A model generated the notes under the pieces. That model did no database searches and was not told where the DNA came from. It saw only the letters and a list, made by a program, of their open reading frames with translations. From Sarcocystis neurona (lineage: Eukaryota; Apicomplexa; Conoidasida; Eucoccidiorida; Sarcocystidae): a stretch of DNA of 64,000 nucleotides. Every line of letters begins with the position of its first letter. Within the stretch, counting starts at the first letter, position 1. Below, in pieces: positions 60,101 through 64,000 of this stretch. The DNA lies in NCBI GenBank assembly GCA_000727475.1, contig KL647288.1, positions 10,798,903 through 10,862,902 on the forward strand. The letters run 5' to 3'. Position numbers and translations under genes: made by a program.

Positions 60101-61860
60101 CAACAGGATTAGCTGCGGCATCAACAGCATCATAGCCAGAGGGAGCATCAGTTACAATATCAGTAAAACAAGAAGAACAACCACCACACCAGGCGCCACT
60201 GACCACAATAACGCGTCATACGGTCGTTCACTGCGACCGAATCGAGTCGCATGACGGACACCGGCACACACTCGCAGGAACGAAAGTAGGCCAGCGAAAA
60301 TAACTGCAGAAGCAGCAGTAATATGTCAGCAGTATCAGCAAAAGCAGCAACGACTTAAAATGCAGTAGCCCATCTGCAGTGGCAACAGCGCATTGTGTTG
60401 CAGTGAACGCGACGCTCTGCGTGGAATGCCGTCTACATGCACAGCGGAGTAGTGCAGGGATTTCCCCGGTATTTTATACGAAACCCAATGCTGGCAATAT
60501 TCGACTGAAAAATCGAGTATAGCAACACTCATCCGCCGGGCGAATAGCGAGTAAAGTAATATATACGGAAGACAGTACCGTTTTCGAGATGCCGGCACTA
60601 TCGCCACTACCGAGCAACACATGTGGCGGTAAAAAGTGCCGATGGAAAATCAGGGAACAAGTCCACAATTCTTAATTCAAAATTTTGCTATCGCCAAGGT
60701 GCAATTACCGCCAGAACACCCGCATTTATATTTTTAAAGATGTCATAGATGCGACTTTTCTCTTGTCGGTGTGCAAAGGAGTACCCTCTGCCCTATCAGT
60801 TTTGTGGTGCCGCGTAAAAATCATCGTATACACCGTGTATTTTGATATTTTTCGCCGTAGTTCGTGAAACCCAAGGGCAGTCGAATATTTTTGGAGCTAA
60901 TGAGTAGTGGTGTGAGGGTAGCAATGAATGCGGGTACGCTTGGGGTGGGCAGCAGGGCATAAGAGAAAACTCCGAATTCAGATTTACATGTGAGCCGTTT
61001 TCATTGGAAAGAAAACCCTGATACTTTCTTGTCTCGCGCTGTCGGTGCAGGGCCGCTGGTGGGTCTTTCCCGTGGGCCCTGCCGCTCTGACGTTTTAACG
61101 TACTGGAGCAACAACAACAGGAATGACCTAGTAGTGTACGGGTTTGCAGAACATCTGAATATTTTAACGTGCGACTCTTTCGTCGCACGCTTCAGTTAGG
61201 AAGCATACTGGATAATGAGTCAAATGCAGCACCGTAATCTTTGTGCGATGCTCCTCCCATCAGTCATGCTCCTCATCTGCAGGATGAGCTAACAACCTCG
61301 GGTTCTTCGCGCTGATAAAAAATCTTACCAGAGGATTTCATTTATCTCTTCCCCGGTGGAGTGAGCTTTTCGGAGGTTCCTCCGCACACGCCTCTTGTAA
61401 AAGCGCATAGTGACTTTCCCCTCGTGTTTCCGTATTAAAAAGTCCCAGAAAGTTATCAATTGAATCCCCCGCGGATTCCCCCACTCCTCGTCTTGAGAGA
61501 TTTCCTCTTTGATGTCAAGGGTGTTGGATATGATTATTCGTGTTTTAAAGCCCGCTCGCTCTTCCGCGTCTTTCCTAATGTATCGTGGAAAAATTCGCGT
61601 TTTTTGTCACATTCCGCCTTGAGAGTTCAGCTGTTTTGAGTTCTGTTCACTACGCACACAGGTGTCGGTATGCGGCTTGTTCCTTTTCTACCTGTACGCA
61701 CGTACGTGGATATCTGTTCGTGTACACTTGCGTTTGCCACTGTGCGGACACACATCTACCCGGCTGTGTAGGACAGGTACGAGTTTCTCGAGGTGACCTT
61801 CAGATCGGAAGGGGTTGAGTATATTTATACACACACGCAGAGACGAAGGGAGAGAGACAT

Positions 61861-61898
<38 letters not shown>

Positions 61899-62960
61899 CA
61901 AAGGTACGCGTGTTTACGCAGAAACGGTTATTCATCGTGTTCCTCAGTAGCGGCCGCGAGGAGCAATTAGAAAGGTGTTTACGTGTTCCGCGTGCGAAAG
62001 TTCCTTCAGAGCGCTCCTAGAGTGACTCCCACGGCTCCTTGTCGCAGGATAACAAGTGCTACTTCCGGCGTCACTTTCTCGTAGCATCTCCTCTAGTCCG
62101 AGAAATACCTCTTCATACGAGCACGCCCATTAGCAAGAATGTGCTAGGACAGCTGTTACTTTTTCTGGGACCCGTCTCTGGGCAAGAGGACTCACACTAT
62201 TATGAACTAAGTTGGCACTGCCTCCGCAACTTGTAGGACTTTTCCGAACAATAGAATTGTTCGACAGAAATGTTCTACCGAAGGGGCACTACGAGAAAGG
62301 GGCTTGCTGCAGCCCTGCGCTTTCTGCGAACGCAACTATGAATACGACAGAAACTCTGTCACACCAAGGAGAGCAGCCCGATGGAGAAAAAACGGGTGAC
62401 ACGAAGGTATACCGGCGGTTGCTCTTTTCTGCACAGCACAAAGCTTCGCAGATGGCGTCTGGTTTTGAAAAAGCTACTTTCTGGTGGTCCCTTCTCTTCT
62501 AAAGCGTTGCTCTGAGCCCTGCTGGCAATTTCTCATCCGCTTGCCCCTTAGCTTTGATGTCATGGTTGATACAGGAAATGTCTGAACAGTGGTGTCGCTT
62601 CCACGTTTTCTCGAATGCCTACCCACAACGTGCCCATCTTCTGCGTTCTTGTTGCTGCTGGCCCGTCGTTTCTCTTTTCTTCTTTCTTCTCCACCCGTGC
62701 TCCTGGAAGACCGCAGCGGTGGCAGGCGTGCGTCGCCCATCAAATTTACAGCGTCATTGACACTCTGTATCTCCACTCGTACGTACGCACGTCCAGACAC
62801 CTGCACGAGTGTATCTGTCTTCACGTAGAGGGAACGAAATAGAAACACGTGTGTACACGTGTGCATATGTGTGCCCGGCGACTTGTTCACTTTCGTACGT
62901 GGGAACGGCGGGACGTGTGTATGGGGTCATCCGCACAGACACGTGTGTCCATCATCTGAT
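54116..62960. other. Repeat-poor block without a recognised gene
   Basis: Mostly unique DNA with small microsatellites: (AC)n at 54608-54630, TATA at 54850-54960 and 58375-58415, and (CATA)/(AC)n at 61857-61900. All frames are short and none shows a known domain. A degenerate CAG-rich patch at 59820-60330 is listed separately. Small multi-exon genes may be missed. Confidence 0.5.
59820..60330. repeat. Degenerate CAG-rich patch
   Basis: Clusters of cagcag, gcagca and acagca triplets broken by many substitutions, for example at 59845-59935, 60070-60125 and 60305-60350. Both strands carry medium frames (plus 59644-60135; minus 60206-59877) with Ala/Ser-rich stretches, but no clear gene structure. 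It looks like an old CAG tract that has decayed. Confidence 0.55.
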
Positions 62961-63153
62961 TCGAAGTGACACTTTTTCTTTGCTCCTTGGGTCTCTCCCG
63001 TTCCTTCCTATTCCTTCCTCCTCCTGCTCCCCTTCGCATTCCGTTTTTTTCCAGTATTTTTTCCCGTCTCGTTCTTCCTTGCCTCCTCGTTTCTGTGCTG
63101 CTTCTTATTCTTTCCCTGCCTCTCCTCTTCTCTCCCAGCCCCAGCTGCAGAAG
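62960..63153 (+). promoter_or_regulatory. Pyrimidine-rich leader upstream of the PP1 inhibitor-3 gene
   Basis: C/T-rich plus-strand sequence up to the ATG at 63154. The end of the tract (tctcccagccccagctgcag|aag) resembles a 3' splice site, so part of this may be an intron in the 5' untranslated region. Confidence 0.4.
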
Positions 63154-63714
63154 ATGAGTCTGCACACTACGCAGAGATCCGTGCAGGGCTCCTCCTCTGG
63201 GTCCAGCACGGTGGTGGTAAGTGCTGATAACCCAGTACACGTCGTTTTATCATGCCCGCCCTCTCCGTCGACTTCCGACGTTGTTAGCAGTTCCTCTCCC
63301 TCGTCACTTCCACGCGCGACTGCTGCTGCAGGCGCAGGCGCTGCGGCTTCTGCGCCCTCTTCATCGTCGGCCGTTCCGCCGGAGGCGCGACAGGAAAGCA
63401 GCAGCAGCGGCGGCGTCGTCGGAACACGTAGCGTGAGCTGGACAGCCGAGACGATCGACAACGAGAATTTCGGGAAGAAAAAAAGCAAAAAGTGTTGCAT
63501 TTTCCACAAACAGCGGGCTTTCGGAGAGTCCTCTAGCCAAGAAAGCGACAGCAGCAGTAGCAGCGACAGTGATAGCGGTGGCGACGCTGACTCTGCTGCC
63601 CAGAGCCGCCCTTCCCACGCAGCAGCCCCAGGAGCGGCGGCAGGCTCCCAGAAGAAACCCAAGAGAAAGGAGAGATGCAAACATTCGGAGAAGTCCACTA
63701 GTGCCCTCTCGTGA
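63154..63714 (+). CDS. Protein phosphatase 1 inhibitor-3 homologue (PPP1R11/Ypi1 family)
   Basis: Small regulatory protein that binds the catalytic subunit of protein phosphatase 1; family members in yeast, mammals and Plasmodium are nuclear or nucleocytoplasmic. 186 residues; stop TGA 63712-63714. Residues 1-90 are Ser/Ala/Pro-rich and disordered. The family core follows: R92-S-V-S-W96 is the RVxF-type PP1 docking motif. It runs directly into TAETIDNENFGKKKSKK, then CCIFHKQRAFGESS (114-127), which matches the human CCCIYEKPRAFGESS block closely with two rather than three cysteines. An acidic Ser/Asp stretch (SQESDSSSSSDSDSGGD) and a basic tail (KKPKRKERCK) complete the usual architecture. 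The start was chosen because the frame upstream is pyrimidine-rich leader. Single exon in this model; a 5' untranslated intron is possible. The human protein is 126 residues, so the extra length is mainly N-terminal. Confidence 0.9.
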   Translation: MSLHTTQRSVQGSSSGSSTVVVSADNPVHVVLSCPPSPSTSDVVSSSSPSSLPRATAAAGAGAAASAPSSSSAVPPEARQESSSSGGVVGTRSVSWTAETIDNENFGKKKSKKCCIFHKQRAFGESSSQESDSSSSSDSDSGGDADSAAQSRPSHAAAPGAAAGSQKKPKRKERCKHSEKSTSALS

Positions 63715-64000
63715 AAGCGGAAACGTGCGAAGCCGCAGCAGCGACCCACAGACGAGCTGCTTCAACTGCCGCAGCGCCAGGCGCGGGGCATAGGGCGTGC
63801 AGGAACTGTAGGACGAAACGAGAAAGAGGAGCGGAGACGTAGGAGAAAGAAGGAGAAGACGCACGGACAGAATAGCACAGCGAGGACAGCGACAGCACAG
63901 CAGCAGTGCCACCGGCAGCAGATAGCTTCACCAGCAGCAGAGCACACCGCCGCAGAAGACAACAGAATCGCAGCAGCAGAGCGGGAGGCATATGACGCGA
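63715..64000. other. CAG-rich sequence after the inhibitor-3 stop, to the window edge
   Basis: CAG/GCA triplets and gaaggagaag-type purine-rich sequence. It is probably the 3' untranslated region and the start of the next repeat-rich segment. No start or stop of another gene can be placed. Confidence 0.4.

Overview
The window looks like nuclear DNA of a coccidian apicomplexan, most likely an Eimeria species. The evidence is very abundant (CAG)n/(CTG)n repeats inside and outside genes, homopolymeric Ala/Gln/Ser runs, GT-AG introns, AT-rich TATATA/GTATGT microsatellites, and housekeeping genes of apicomplexan/eukaryotic type. The alternation of repeat-rich and repeat-poor blocks fits the R/P segment organisation known for Eimeria chromosomes. 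The species cannot be named from the sequence, and no prokaryotic operon, CRISPR array, transposase, reverse transcriptase, rRNA or convincing tRNA was seen.

Layout. 1-1.6 kb: the 3' end of an unrecognised plus-strand gene (internal exon 382-465, probable last exon 1452-1582). 1.6-9.1 kb: no supportable gene. 9.1-10.5 kb: weak CAG-rich reading frames. 10.68-23.67 kb: a Rab4-type small GTPase, reconstructed here as seven exons (645 nt of coding sequence over about 13 kb). Its introns are full of CTG/CAG tracts, TATA/GTAT microsatellites and small tandem duplications, and contain the only assembly gap (10756-11308). 23.7-31.1 kb: intergenic sequence with microsatellites, a 4-copy repeat of about 114 bp carrying a conserved hairpin, and a few exon-like islands. 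31.16-37.91 kb: an uninterrupted minus-strand reading frame of 2250 codons, Gln-rich then Ala-rich. 38.3-48.6 kb: a repeat-poor block with one short secreted-protein gene (43184-43750) and several two-copy tandem duplications. 48.61-53.79 kb: a four-exon CS-domain (p23/NudC-like) gene whose CS domain is split by a low-complexity insertion of about 170 residues. 54.1-63.1 kb: repeat-poor sequence without a recognisable gene. 63.15-63.71 kb: a protein phosphatase 1 inhibitor-3 (PPP1R11/Ypi1) homologue.

The genes do not form a pathway or operon. They are independent eukaryotic transcription units: vesicle traffic (Rab4), co-chaperone or nuclear-movement type (CS domain), phosphatase control (inhibitor-3), one secreted protein and one giant low-complexity protein. 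The four plus-strand gene models each start just after a pyrimidine-rich stretch. The main unusual points are the expansion of triplet repeats inside Rab4 introns, the split CS domain, the giant repeat protein, and the 114-bp hairpin repeat.
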